This document shows, piece by piece, positions 32,897-43,371 of a stretch of DNA of 64,000 bases. The stretch comes from Marsupella aquatica. Lineage: Eukaryota > Marchantiophyta. Numbering within the stretch: position 1 is the first letter of the stretch; the number at the start of each line of letters is the position of its first letter. The DNA is taken from NCBI GenBank assembly GCA_973895155.1, contig OZ316897.1, positions 868,001-932,000 of the forward strand, written 5' to 3'. Under the pieces are notes generated by a model. It did not search any database. It was given only the letters and a program-made list of their open reading frames with translations, and was not told the origin of the DNA. A program made the position numbers and the translations under genes.

Positions 32897-33497
32897 ACCA
32901 GAAAGCTTTCCGCTTGTTCAATTTTGAAGAAAACTTGCTAAACATTTGATCAATTTGATCATGGGTGTGCCCCACCAATAGGAAACCAACCTTTATTTTC
33001 TGGAAAACACCTATCTCCACCAACATATTCAAATATGCCATAAGATATTTATTCTTGTTTTCCCGAGCTGTGTTATCAAGCTGGAGGTAAAGCACTGGAG
33101 GGAGCAGACCTTCCCAGGTATTCAGAATATGCTGGATAACGTGGATGGTCAGGTTGCTATCATTGTGAATATTTGGATAGTTCAAAAAAACATTTGAACT
33201 TAATTGTTTGTTGAAGATCAAACAACCCACTACGTGTACGGGGATGAAATACTTTTCATCCATATTCTTCGGACACCGAATGAAATGAGGTAACTCTGTC
33301 TTCTTTTGATCCATTCCATCAATACAGATGCCCAAATATTTCTCCGGACTCTTGTACCATTTGCTCCGGTGCTTTGCTAACTTCTCCCTCTCGACTGCTT
33401 GTGCCTTCCGATGCTCGTTTAGCAATGTTGAGAATTTTCCTACAATAATAAAAATGTTTAGGACAAAACATGATAACCGCAATGTTGAACCCTGACA

Positions 33498-33716
33498 GCG
33501 ATAAATTTATCGGGTTCAGTATTCAAACACGAGACCGTAATGATAAACCCTAACAACGATAAATTTATCGGGTTCAGTATTCAAACACAAGATCGTAATG
33601 AAAAATTGTGACAACGATAAATTTATCAGGTTCAGTATTCAAACTGTTCAAACGATATATTCACTCACATGGCCAAAGAAGAAGCACATGAATACTCAAC
33701 CCGATAAAATTATCTG
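33498..33716 (-). repeat. Palindromes in the MT transposase intron (4 copies)
   Basis: Cores at 33498-33513, 33556-33571, 33614-33629 and, inverted, 33701-33716. The first three form a tandem array with a 58-bp period and share the follow-on GGTTCAGTATTCAAAC. The fourth is preceded by GAATACTCAAC, the same tail inverted. They occupy most of the 304-nt intron 33440-33743. Confidence 0.88.
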
Positions 33717-35500
33717 GAGTAACACACAGGTTTAGAAACTTACTCTTTTCTGCTTCGAGTGTTGCCTTGTCACGGAGTGCTTTGAATTCAGTACACGGGG
33801 CGCAGGTGGAGAAACGGCTCCTTTTGGGGATGCGCACGCGAGGAAACTCCTTGTTCCAAATGCGAACAAACCACGAATATGTCATGCCTTGTTCTTGGCG
33901 CATTAGAGTTTCGGACTGGAAGGCATCAAAAACTTCTGTTTTTGTCCAATTGTCAGGTAAATGAAAGATATCCTTGTTGGGGAGACTCTCGACATTTGTG
34001 GAAAAAAAATCATCCAGCCATTGGACGAGACCAAGATGTGCGGGTGATTTTTCTTGACAAACTGTACCGATCTGTATCCGAGAAAACATGTTCTGCGAGA
34101 TTTTTTGGAGACGATTATTTCCCAGTGAAAATAATTTCTTAAAACCACTTCGACAAAAGGATCTACCGCTAACTGAGTAACCACTTGCACCAGCATGCCC
34201 ACCCTTCACACATCCTCTTAGAAGGACGTTCTTCTCTGGGTAGGATAGCCCATAGTAATAAGTGCGTTGTTTCGTCACGGCTAGCAGACCCAAATTCCGC
34301 AGACAGTAATTATCACAACACGAATACTTATGAATTTTTCTCATTTTATTTCTATTCAATTTGTCATTTATCACATTGTCTTTCCTAGTAATTCGGTCCC
34401 TATCTTTTTTACTAGGCTCATTTGACTTCTCTACAACCTGAAATCCGTTCATAACATTGGCATTTTCGGGTCCTTCAGGTGCCTCGCGAATAGATGCATC
34501 ACTCTCTGCTGAGCTACCATCCTCTATAGATCTCCTTGACGCATTTAGAGGGGCACTGAATAGACGACTATAGCTATTCTCTTCGACAGCTCCTTCTAAA
34601 CATTCAGACACAACTTGTGCTATTATATCGGATTCTCTATCTCCTTCCTCATCTTCGTCCTCCGATGCACTCAACTCATCTGAAAACACAATTGGACTCC
34701 GTGGCTCTCTATACATAACCCGAACGCCACTAAGACCTCTCCTCGATACTTGGAGCCTGGAACCAATGACAGTCCGCCCTTGAGAACTTGGAGATTCTGG
34801 ATTCGCACATGCAGTCCCAACGACTCCGCGAGCTGCTGGAAAATTGAGCACTTGTTCACCACGATTCCCACGGACCATTCGAGAAAGGGCCGAGTCTGGA
34901 CTTCGCAGTCCGATTCCCTCGCTTGCTCGCACATCCAGTCCAGGCAATGCAAAGACCGATCGCCGTATCGGTCTTTGTATTTCTGTGTCCCAATCCTCAC
35001 CCGGAGACTGAAAGATCCATCGTTGAACTTGTGTTGAATGTGGCGACTTGAATGCCGACTGCGATACGCGTATCGGTCGCCGGATACCCTCTCCATAACC
35101 CGGGATGGATGGCCTGAAGCGACGTCTCGGACCTAAACCTGGGATTGAAAGTTTCTCATTTCTTGGCGATGGAACGCTCAAGAGATGACGCTTCTCAGGT
35201 TTACTAGGCGACACATAGTAAGCACTGGGCTCAGGACCAGAACTTGCATCAGAATCTGAGTCAGAGATTTCGGGCACTATTTGCTGTGAGAGAGGTAGAG
35301 CTTTAAGTATGCGACTTGGCAAACAGCGAGCGACAAGATTAGGAGAGGATTCAACTGAACTGGAAGGTGAATCTGTGTCTGATTGAGACATGGCTATCCG
35401 AGACACTATGGGGCTTTGCATTCCTCCCACAATCAGGGAAAACGAAAGGCTCAACGGACAGAATGTTGCTCCAAGAACACAACTCCCAAAACTCTACTCT

Positions 35501-35542
35501 CGATAATGATGCCAAAAACTTATCGGCGGTGGCCCTTTTATA
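35501..35542 (-). promoter_or_regulatory. Promoter of the MT transposase: TATA box plus split palindrome
   Basis: TATAAAAG on the minus strand at 35542-35535, about 115 nt upstream of ATG 35421. Just downstream the two halves of the family palindrome, CGATAA (35501-35506) and TTATCG (35520-35525), are separated by 13 bp, placing the motif at the expected start of transcription. Confidence 0.5.
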
Positions 35543-35669
35543 GTGTCTGTTGAGGGGTTGGCCCACGTGTCCACTTTTGATTGGCTGTCACCCTAAACGA
35601 CAAAATAGCAGAAAAGGGTATATTTCTTGGATTTCCAATTTCATTCTCACACGTGCATCGTGGCAAAAT

Positions 35670-35895
35670 TATATAGTTTTGAAATTGAAGCGATAAATTT
35701 ATCTGATGTTGGTATTGTAAAAGTGGTTCCTTCATATGGAAGTTGCAATTTGAAATTGAAGCGATAAATTTATCTGATGTTGGTATTGCAAAAGTGGTTC
35801 CTTCATATGGAAGTTGCAATTTTGAAATTGAAGCGATAAATTTATCTGATGTTGGTATTGCGAAGAGTTTTCTTCATATGGATAGGAATTTTGAA
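35670..35895 (-). repeat. Three-copy tandem array carrying the palindrome
   Basis: A unit of about 71 bp (TTTGAAATTGAAGCGATAAA, then TTTATCTGATGTTGGTATTG, then a spacer with CCTTCATATGGAAG) repeats three times, with cores at 35690-35705, 35761-35776 and 35833-35848. A further solitary core lies at 35960-35975. The array lies upstream of the transposase promoter. Confidence 0.88.
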
Positions 35896-35975
35896 ATTTA
35901 ACCGATGAACCGAAGGATCTTAGTATTGTCGACTAGTATTTTTGTCGCCCGTAGTTTTCGCAATAATTTTATCGG

Positions 35976-36511
35976 ACTGCGCATTGCTGTTGAAAGAATG
36001 GCATGTTGACTATGGTCACTTGCGGAGGTAACTGGTCAATTGCGGAGGTAACTGCAAGGTAAATTTGACGAACCGTGTAGTAATTCTTATCGACTGTGAT
36101 GTAAAATATTTTTGGTAAATATCCAAAAACTGAGAAACGTGAGATTGGGTCGGAGTTTTCGTGGCTCAAATCCGGAGTCTGATACAGTTATCACACTTGG
36201 CTCGAAATGTGGATATGGATTTATAGATAAGACCTTTCATATATCTTCGGAGAGCGTGAATATGAGGTCGAGGAGAAAGTTTTTTGGATCTAATTGTTCC
36301 TTGATAATATGAATGTTTGTTAGCATGAATTTCATTGGTTTTGATCATTATTAAATTTGTTGTTTCAATCCGAACTCCGATACGAATTACATTATTTCCC
36401 CAAAAACGCGTTTTTGATGAAAAAAATTGCCGATTTCGCGAGATTCGGCGGAAAATGAAAATACACTTCTCGTTTAGAGGAAATAGTTCTCGTTCGGTCC
36501 GAAATCGTGTT
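35976..36511. other. Right terminal region of element MT
   Basis: No gene seen. GCGGAGGTAACTG is repeated at about 36024 and 36043. CTTCTCGTTTAG near 36467 repeats the TTCTCGTTTAG near 15313 at the other end. The terminal inverted repeat closes the region. Confidence 0.5.
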
Positions 36512-37359
36512 CTCTGTGAATTGCACTGGCCTCCTCACGTTCCTGTACTCCTGCAAGCTTGCCAGGTAGGCCCTCACCTTCCTCCTATCATGGTATCGTG
36601 CTTGAGACATTGAATTCGAAATTCTATCTGCAAGCCACTGGTCATCAATCTCTGCTCCATTTCTGAATGAATCTTTGACCTGAGTCATTACTTTCCTCTG
36701 CTCTGCTCTGCTTAGTTTCCCCCACTCAACACCTCGTGCAAAGCTAGTCCTCACAGCAAGCCTGATAGTGCTCTTTGCCCCAGTGTAGGCCAACTCAGTA
36801 GGAATGCCCTCAACCAAGGCAATCAATGGCAGCTTCTTCCTCTCTTCCTCCTTTTTCCGCTGCGCCTCACGTTGTGCTCGAATCTCATCTCGTTCCTCCC
36901 TTCTCCTCTTCTTTTCGAGGGCTGCAGGAGAGAGTACTCCTGCCTTAGCCCTCTCCTCCTTTTTTTGTTTCTTCTCTCTGGCCTTCTCCTCAGCTGCAGC
37001 CTTTGCCTCTTTCTCCCTCTGAGCCTGCCCTGCTGCAACCCCGGTTTGCAAAGCTTGCCCTAGAATTGCACTCAAAGAAGCAATCCCAACTGGTGTACTC
37101 AAATCCAAATGGCTCAGCTGTGTGGCATTGAGATGCTCGGCCATCAAATTCGTCCATTGATTACTCTCCTCATTCCTGTTCCCTCCATTGCCATTGCCAC
37201 TCCCACTCCCACTTGCCCCTGCCCCATCCCCTCCATGCCCTCCACTAGAATCCATAGCTATCCAACACCAAGTGCGCGCAAGCTCTCCTCCTACCCTCCC
37301 TCACTTCAAAAAATGTCGAATGGACCTCGTAACCCGGCGGGAAGGTCCGAATGCCCAGA

Positions 37360-37610
37360 CAAAACACATTTGCGATGCAGTCCGCATCGCAATTTGCGAA
37401 TCAGCCCGCTTCGCAACTAGTATCTCAACTTTCCAAAACCAATGCGAAACCACACGCTTCGCAAAGCCTTCGCAAAGCTGCAGAGACGCGAAAAAACGCT
37501 CTCGGGCTCTGTTTTTCCGAAGCTGTTGGGAAACATTTTGCTTCGCAAATAATGTGACCAAATTCTGAAGCAGGTTGCGAAGCAGGTCGGTTCTCAATAT
37601 CGTGGCAATT
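37360..37610. repeat. TTCGCAA array between the divergent CACTA genes
   Basis: Dense TTCGCAA/TTGCGAA words just upstream of the minus-strand gene start (37255). This places the putative TnpA-binding word at the shared promoter side as well as at both ends. Confidence 0.75.
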
Positions 37611-37619
37611 CCTGGCAAA

Positions 37620-38619
37620 TTTTTTTTTCACATTCTTTCCCTCCTCCTTTTGTTTAGGCCATGTAAGTTATACTATGCCCTTTTGTGTAATTAAGAAATT
37701 ATGCCGTTTCAAATCCCAGCGTTTGTTAGGGTTGGGTCTTGGATGAAGCTGGTTTTTTTAGGGGTTAAAAGCGAGATTACCAGTCAAACCTTCCGTTTTT
37801 TAAGCTATACATGGTGTGGGTGTAGGCTAATTTTGATAAGAGTTGGGTTTTGGTTTAAAATTAATAAGTGAGGAAAGGGTTTAGGATTAAAGTTGGGTTT
37901 GGGTTTAGGGTTTAAGTCTTTAATTTTGGGTTTAAGCAGGGTTTGCATTTATGGTTGTAGGCTTTTAGGGTTCAAGCAAGGGTTTAGGGTTTAAAACAAA
38001 AGAGAGGAAGGGGATTGGGAGTGAGGGTCTAGGTTTTTGTAATAGGTAAGAGGTTTGGGGGTGAGGGTTTGGAAAAGGCAAAGCAAGGTTAGATGAGATT
38101 AATGTTTTAGTTGTTTTACCATGGGTTTTATGGGTTTTAATGGGTTTTATGGATCTTTTGGGTTTTAATGGTTTTTTCATGGGTTTTATGCTAACAAAGG
38201 AGGAGGAGCTATGACAACTTGCAGGGTGCGGCACTTTTGCATGAATTGATACTAGCTAATGCGTATGCATCGTGAGAGCCCGGGCATCTGGAGGTACGGA
38301 CTAAAATAGATGGGTCTAGTTAGGCTTATTCATGTAATTAAATTTTTTTTCCCAGTATCTATAAAGAGGACATGTATGTAAGGTGTTCGCTTTGTGTACT
38401 TGCAGCTTTTCTCATACTTCCAGATTCGGTTCATTATTTTAGAGCCACAAGACCTATTGGCACCGCTGAGCCTGGGTCTCAGAAAGGTATTTTTTAGTGT
38501 TCCTTTTGTGTTTGGTTTCATGTCATCATTACTTGAGAACTTACATTTGTCCAACTTGATATTGTGATGTTATTTGGTAATAAACCCTAACTTGCAAATT
38601 ATACATCTTTGTAGGGGCA
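37620..38619. other. CACTA intergenic spacer with TTTAGGG-like tracts
   Basis: About 1 kb without a gene. 37750-38170 is rich in degenerate GGGTTTAGGG and GGGTTTTATGG words on the plus strand, resembling interstitial plant telomere-type repeats. It leads into the TNP2 gene. Confidence 0.5.
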
Positions 38620-38853
38620 ATGTCTTCATCTTCTGAGATCTCCACCACAGATTCTTCCTCCTCCGATGAAGATATACCACCTCCTCCTCAACCTCACACG
38701 ACTGCACCTCCTCCTCGTGGTCCACCCCGTCAGCTTTGCCAATGTGCCAAATGCGTGGGTCAGGTTTCCCAAAAGTCCTATATATGCACCCACCATATTG
38801 AGAGATATGGACGTTACGGACGTCATACAACAGGGGCTTCCTCATCCCATGTG
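38620..38853 (+). CDS. CACTA TNP2 gene, exon 1: CxC-type N-terminal module
   Basis: Starts at ATG 38620 with an acidic Ser/Asp and Pro-rich head. It then reads QLCQCAKCVGQVSQ...ICTHHIERYGRYG, the Cys/His pattern of the transposase-associated domain at the N-terminus of plant TNP2 proteins. It ends at donor GTAAGT (38854) and joins in phase 0 to the exon at 38955. Confidence 0.65.
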
Positions 38854-38954
38854 GTAAGTGTTTATGCCTTAGTTTCTACCCTATTTCCACATCGCAATGG
38901 TGAAGGTTTTTAATTTCACACCTCTTGTTGTTTGTTTTGATTTGGGTGGAATAG

Positions 38955-39770
38955 GTATCTAGTAGGCCTAGACCTGCGGCATCAGCACCTTATGTCCCAT
39001 TACAAGGTGTTCTAGATGCTATAGGCAATGCATTCTCACAAGCCTTGGGTCTAGCAACAGCCCCCTCCAGTCCTAGGGCAGTTGGGGGTGAGCATGTTGT
39101 CCCAAGAGGGAGAAAGCATTCCAAGAGACGGCCCCGAGGGGATACTGATTTGTACAAGGCAGTGGTTACCGGTAGGTAGGGTGATTGTGAGTTTACTGGC
39201 ATATGTGTTCCTATCATCAAGGACTGGGATCCCCAGACTCTTGGTTTGCCACAAGAGCTTTCCTATGGTGAGGAGGTAGAGGTTTGGGGAAGACGTTGGG
39301 TTATCAAACCTTCCACACTTGGGGATAGACATGGCTATGGAGTTTTTGCTTGTGAAGACATCATTGTGGATACCGAGAGTGGTAGTGGTGGACGCGGTCG
39401 AGAAGGACCTACGTTGTTTCCTTATGGTGGACCCATCTACAAGAGAAGACATTGGAACATGATCCTTGCACAACATCCTGAGTGGAAGACTTATGCCTTG
39501 GAGTTAGATACTTTTGATGGAAACACTAGGAGGTATAGTGAGCAGCGGGTGATAGATGGGGACCCCATACGAACTGGGAATATAGCTGGTTTCATAAACA
39601 GTACTGTGGGGACTCGCCCCAAGCGTAGGCAAAATTGTGAGTGGGTTTTCATTGAGGGTCCTCCACCAGCCCCTTATGGCCAGACATATCATCATGACCA
39701 TTGTCTGGTTGTAGCTACTAGGACCATTCACTCAGGTGATGAGTTGTTTACTCACTATGTGTGGGATTAG
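38955..39770 (+). CDS. SET domain in the CACTA TNP2 gene
   Basis: The exon opens at 38955 after TAG acceptor sequence. A low-complexity linker leads to WVIKPSTLGDRHGYGVFACEDI (SET-N). The C-terminal part has GNIAGFINSTVG, then QNCEWVF, then HCLVVATRTIHSGDELFTHY, matching the SET pattern of a G.h..FhN motif, a cysteine after the pseudoknot, and a final GEEL..DY block (here GDELFTHY). SET proteins methylate lysines of histones. A TAG at 39177-39179 breaks the frame. A possible 84-nt intron 39172-39255 (GTAGGT..CAAAG-type acceptor) would remove it in frame. After HY the coding may splice (39916) to the TNP2 core. Confidence 0.75.
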
Positions 39771-39915
39771 AAAATGACCATACACATGGCGTTTGGCCAC
39801 ATTTTGTATATATACACCAGTATCGATATTATTTCATGTTTGCACACCCCCATATATTCTTCTACATGTTATAACTATTTGCTTTGTAACTTTCAATTGT
39901 TTGCATTGTTTTTAG

Positions 39916-42678
39916 AATGTGCGACCCTCTCAAAATATGTTACCGCGGAGATTGAGAGCAGCATATCGGGAAATGGGTATGCCGGAAGAAGGACAAGGCT
40001 CTGAGTCACATTCCTCATCAAGTGACAGTGGAAGCAACAACCCTGATCGCAATGTACCCAGAACATATGAACAGGTTATTGATGACCAAGATAGAGCCAT
40101 GGATGATTTTATGGTTGATTGGTTTGGTGTTGACGTCCCTGGTGATGATGCTGAGGTGTCTGCTGATCAAGGAGGTCATGTGCCCCCCAATCATGATCCA
40201 TGACCAAGACATACCCCTGAGGGACAGCGCCAATGGGAGAAAGCAGAGGAACATGCCCGAACTCCTATCTATGAGGGTGCTCGTTTGAGTCATCTTTCTG
40301 CTATCTTGGGGTTGATGAATCTACAGGCCAAACACAAGGCAAGCAATGCCTTGTTATCTGATATGTTTGCACTTTGCCATGACCTTATGTTACCTTCTGG
40401 CAATGTGTTGCCAGGAACTTGGAAGGAGGCCAAGCGTGTTCTCTCATCAATTGGCATGGAATATCATATCATTCATGCATGTGTGAATGATTGCATGTTA
40501 TTTCATGGGGCCGATGAGAAGAAGACACAGTGTACTGAATGTCATGAGCCACGGTATGACCCCAACATGATTACAAAGAAGGTGCCAAGAAAAGTTGTTC
40601 GTTGGTTTCCCATCATTCCTCGGTTGTTGCACATGTACAGGTGTTCTGATTTGGCAGAGTTGATGGTATGGCATAAGACTCATCGATCAGAGCCTGGTGT
40701 TATGCGGTTGCCAATTGACTCTCCTGCAGTCAAACATATTGAGGAAACATGGCCAGACTTTGCACATGATCCTCGTCATGTGAGGTTGGGATTGGCATCT
40801 GATGGGGTTAGTCCTCATGCCCTTGGAGGCAAGGGAAGACCTACATCAGTTTGGCCTGTGGTTGTGATGAATTACAACCTTCCACCATGGCTATCCATGA
40901 AGAAGGGGTTCCTCTTGCTGTCTTTGATTATTCCAGGTCCAAAAAAGGTGAAGAACTTTGACACTTATTTGGCACTATTGATTGGAGAACTCCAAAAACT
41001 GTGGGGTGGAGTGTGGGCATATGATGGCAGGAAAAATACAGGAGGCATTCCACGTGTATTTAAATTGAGAGGGGTAGTTTGTTGGACAATGCATGACTAT
41101 CCTGGTAAGATAACTTTTTGACCATATGCCACCCTTCTTTGATATGCTCTTTAATATACTTGTTTGTCATGTGACAACCCTAACATTTAGTCTGGTTTTA
41201 TTTTTGGTGTAACCAGGGTTTGGCTTTGTCTCTGGATTGCAAACTCAGGGGTACAAAGCTTGCTCCACCTGTGGTCCACAATTGCAAGATATGGCAATTT
41301 GGTCCCCATGGCTTAGGAAGATTGTTTACATTGGGCATACAAAGTTTCTTCCGATGGGGCATGAGATGAGGTCTGACCCACTTTTATTTTCCTCCTTTGA
41401 CATGCCCCTTGGTGATATGCGGGAAATTCCGGAACCAACAACTTTTGGGCATTGGAAGTCACTAGCTGATAGGGTGGCAGACCCTGATGATCCCCTCACC
41501 TTTGATGGTACTGGGTTGACGAGGTGGAGTATACTAGCCAGTTTGCCCTATTGGTCAGAGTTGAAGATCCGCCATCTTTTAGACCCCATGCACATAGAGG
41601 GAAATGTGGGGAAGGCGTTGATAGCTCATTTTTATGGGGAGAAGGACACTAACTTCAGGGAGGCATGTGAAGAGTTGGAAATGCATCCAGATGTATGGGT
41701 ACAAGTTGATCCTGCCACAGGTTTGGAACATCGTCCTTCTGCTCCTTGGGTGCTTAGTGTTGGCCAAAGACGTGAATTTCGGAATCGTATAGGGGAGATG
41801 CGGTTTCCTACAGGCTATGGTGCCAATTTGAGGAAAGCTTTTGGGATGGAGGACAATCACAAATGGCCACGGTATCTCAAGACACATGACTATCACCGCT
41901 TATTGCAGCATATATTGCCAGTGGCAATTATAGGGTTGGGGACCAAAGAAGTGCAAGATGCCATTTGGTCATTGGGTCGTTTGTTGAGATGGATATGCTC
42001 AAAGGAGATATATGTGGAAGAGATTCCTGGAATGGAGGTATTGGCTGCTGAGGTGGTTTGCAAGTTGGAGAAGGCCCTCCCTCCTTCCTTCTTTGATTGT
42101 CAGGTTCATTTACTTGTGCATCTTGTGAGGGAGGTTGCCATTGCTGGTCCAGTTCATTGTCGATGGATGTACTGGCTTGAGCGTTACATGTCAGTCTTGA
42201 AGGCTTATGTACGTAACCGTGCACGAGTGGAGGGAAGCATAGCTACAGGATACTTGGCTGCAGAGAGCATGTTTTATTGTAGTAACATCTTGGCCACCAT
42301 TGATCGGACTTTACCACGTACTTGGATGGAGGAGAGGCAAGAGGAGGAGGACCGTTTAACAAGAGCAACAAAAACACGCATGCTTACATCAACAGAGTGG
42401 ACACAGTTGAATACATTCATGTTGAGTAATAGCAATGTCATGGATGAATGGAGGGAGTTTTATGACAATGCCAAAAGAATGAGTCTAAGGGCAAGGATTT
42501 TTCCTAAGTTGCATGAGTTTATGAAGGAAAAGTTGGTTGAGTTGGATGGCATTTTGGCACAAGGAGGAGATGTCTCACAGTTTCCTACTATGACAAATGA
42601 CATTCGGACCATTGTTCATGGCCCTTTGAGAGTGGTAACATCCAAGACGGCCATGTGGACCCAAGGGAGACACTTCAG
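39916..42678 (+). pseudogene. CACTA TNP2 transposase core with DUF4218, one in-frame stop
   Basis: Exon from acceptor TTTTTAG at 39915. An acidic stretch ends at NHDP, a TGA at 40201-40203, then the same frame continues through HTPEGQRQWEKAEEHART and the tnp2 domain: CMLFHGADEKKTQCTECHEPRY, RFF-like LLHMYRCSDLAELMVWHK, LASDGVSPHALGG, VWPVVVMNYNLPPWLSMK. An intron lies at 41105-41216, and the next exon reads GFGFVSGLQTQGYKACSTCG, GHTKFLPMGHEMR and LLDPMHIEGNVGKAL. DUF4218 follows (LLVHLVREVAIAGPVHCRWM, LERYMSVLKAYVRNRARVEG). TNP2 cuts and rejoins CACTA DNA. The TGA would come from CGA by one C-to-T change. Confidence 0.9.
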
Positions 42679-42849
42679 GTTTCACTAGTTCCTAACCTTG
42701 TTTTCCATATTCATGTACTACTACTTAAGATATAGTAATCATTTTACTTAAGATAAGTGTGTTTTTCTCTTTTGGTATGAAAGGTTCCTCATAACATGAT
42801 TAGTGTTTTTTGTGTAGTAGTAACAATATATGGGTCTTGTTAATTTCAG

Positions 42850-43336
42850 GATTTCTTCCCTTGATGAGAAGAGGGCTCATACTTTTGATTGTGGAGTTCA
42901 AGGGCAGTTTTGTCAGGACTCCCGGAGTAGCCGACATGACAGGAACATTGTTCATGATGTTGTGCCACACTATGGGAAGATAGAGGAGATTTTGGTGGTC
43001 TCATATGACAACCAATCTAAGTTTGAGGAGTATGTCTTCAAGTGCAAGTGGTTCAAAGTGAACCTTGTTGGTAATAATCGCACTGTACTCCAAGATGAGA
43101 GTGGGTTTACACGGTTGACAACAAGTGCCACTAGTTTTCAAGCATCTCATTGGCAAACGTCAGAGCCATTTACTTTCCCATCTCACTTGGAGCAATGTTT
43201 CTACGTTCCATACCCCTTAGACCCAGAGTGGTCACTTGTCATCACATATGTGCCACGGTCTCGTTCCATTGTTTCAGACAAGCCAGACACTATTTTTGTG
43301 TCAGATGTAGAGGACATTGAAGGTGACCAAGTGTGA
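42850..43336 (+). CDS. CACTA TNP2 gene, last exon with DUF4216
   Basis: It begins after TTTCAG at 42849 and joins the previous exon in frame (HFR-ISSLDEK) if the weak donor at 42679 is used. It reads HYGKIEEILVVSYDNQ, VFKCKWFKVNLVG, then EPFTFPSHLEQCFYVPYP and PEWSLVITYVPR, the DUF4216 pattern that closes plant TNP2 proteins. It stops at 43336, 36 bp before element B. Confidence 0.85.
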
Positions 43337-43371
43337 GAGACACTTATGGATATTTAAACCAAAAATCTATA

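Larger units (their letters stand above)
22305..35421 (-). pseudogene. Presumed transposase of element MT, DUF7869-like, split by element A
   Basis: Exon 1 is 35421-33744: a Ser/Pro-rich, low-complexity N-terminal half, then a Cys-containing region (CCDNYCLRNLGL, RGCVKGGHAGASGYS) typical of the N-terminus of DUF7869 proteins, ending at donor GTAAGT. A 304-nt intron follows. Exon 2 starts at 33439 with the RNase H-like core: YLGICIDGMDQKKTE, then YLQLDNTARENKNKY, then VGHTHDQIDQMFSKF, supplying three Asp-containing blocks. It is interrupted at 32905 by element A and resumes at 23371 (KAFW-LDTLSAII) with the frame intact. An in-frame TAA lies at 22785-22787, and the C-terminal part continues in the same frame to 22305. 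DUF7869 proteins are transposase-like; that this one mobilises MT is inferred from its place inside the termini. Confidence 0.72.
15276..36511. mobile_element. Element MT: large DNA transposon with a DUF7869-like transposase and a DNA methyltransferase
   Basis: The left end AACACAATTTTGGACCGACC and the inverse of the right end, AACACGATTTCGGACCGAAC, match at 22 of the first 25 positions. CTCT flanks both ends (15272-15275 and 36512-36515), and removal with one CTCT restores the host reading frame, so the boundaries are well supported. The 21.2 kb includes element A; MT alone is about 11.7 kb. The plus-strand side carries two orphan proteins, an F-box-like protein and a DNA methyltransferase. 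The minus-strand side carries the presumed transposase, so the two sets converge near 22.2 kb. Introns and spacers hold many CGATAAATTTATCG palindromes. I know of no named superfamily with this combination. Confidence 0.85.
13956..37255 (-). pseudogene. CACTA minus-strand gene (TnpA-like candidate), split by element MT
   Basis: Minus-strand exons. Exon 1 is 37255-36512: a Gly/Asn/Ser-rich start MDSSGGHGGDGAG, a charged coiled coil (AAAEEKAREKKQKKEE, KKRRREERDE), then a helical basic domain (SFARGVEWGKLSRAEQRK, WLADRISNSMSQARYHDRRK). The exon resumes after the 21-kb MT insert at 15275 with NVWNAFYKVEVQLKAAKD and a coiled coil, to about 14998 (donor GTGAGT). A 102-nt exon (14481-14380, YKRYRRKITTKEMEIG) follows, and then a very acidic, Pro-rich tail (about 14280-13956) with runs of Asp and Pro. 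Removing MT and one CTCT restores the frame (QFTEN-VWNAF). Position, charge pattern and the TTCGCAA arrays suggest the DNA-binding TnpA role, but sequence identity to known TnpA is not evident. Confidence 0.6.

Noticed and set aside
18502-40203. Stop-codon reassignment (TAA/TAG read as Gln), as in some green algae
   Set aside because: Pol of Copia-1 and the MT methyltransferase end at TAG in the expected place, CAA and CAG are used freely, and all three stop codons interrupt genes only once each. Point mutations explain it better.
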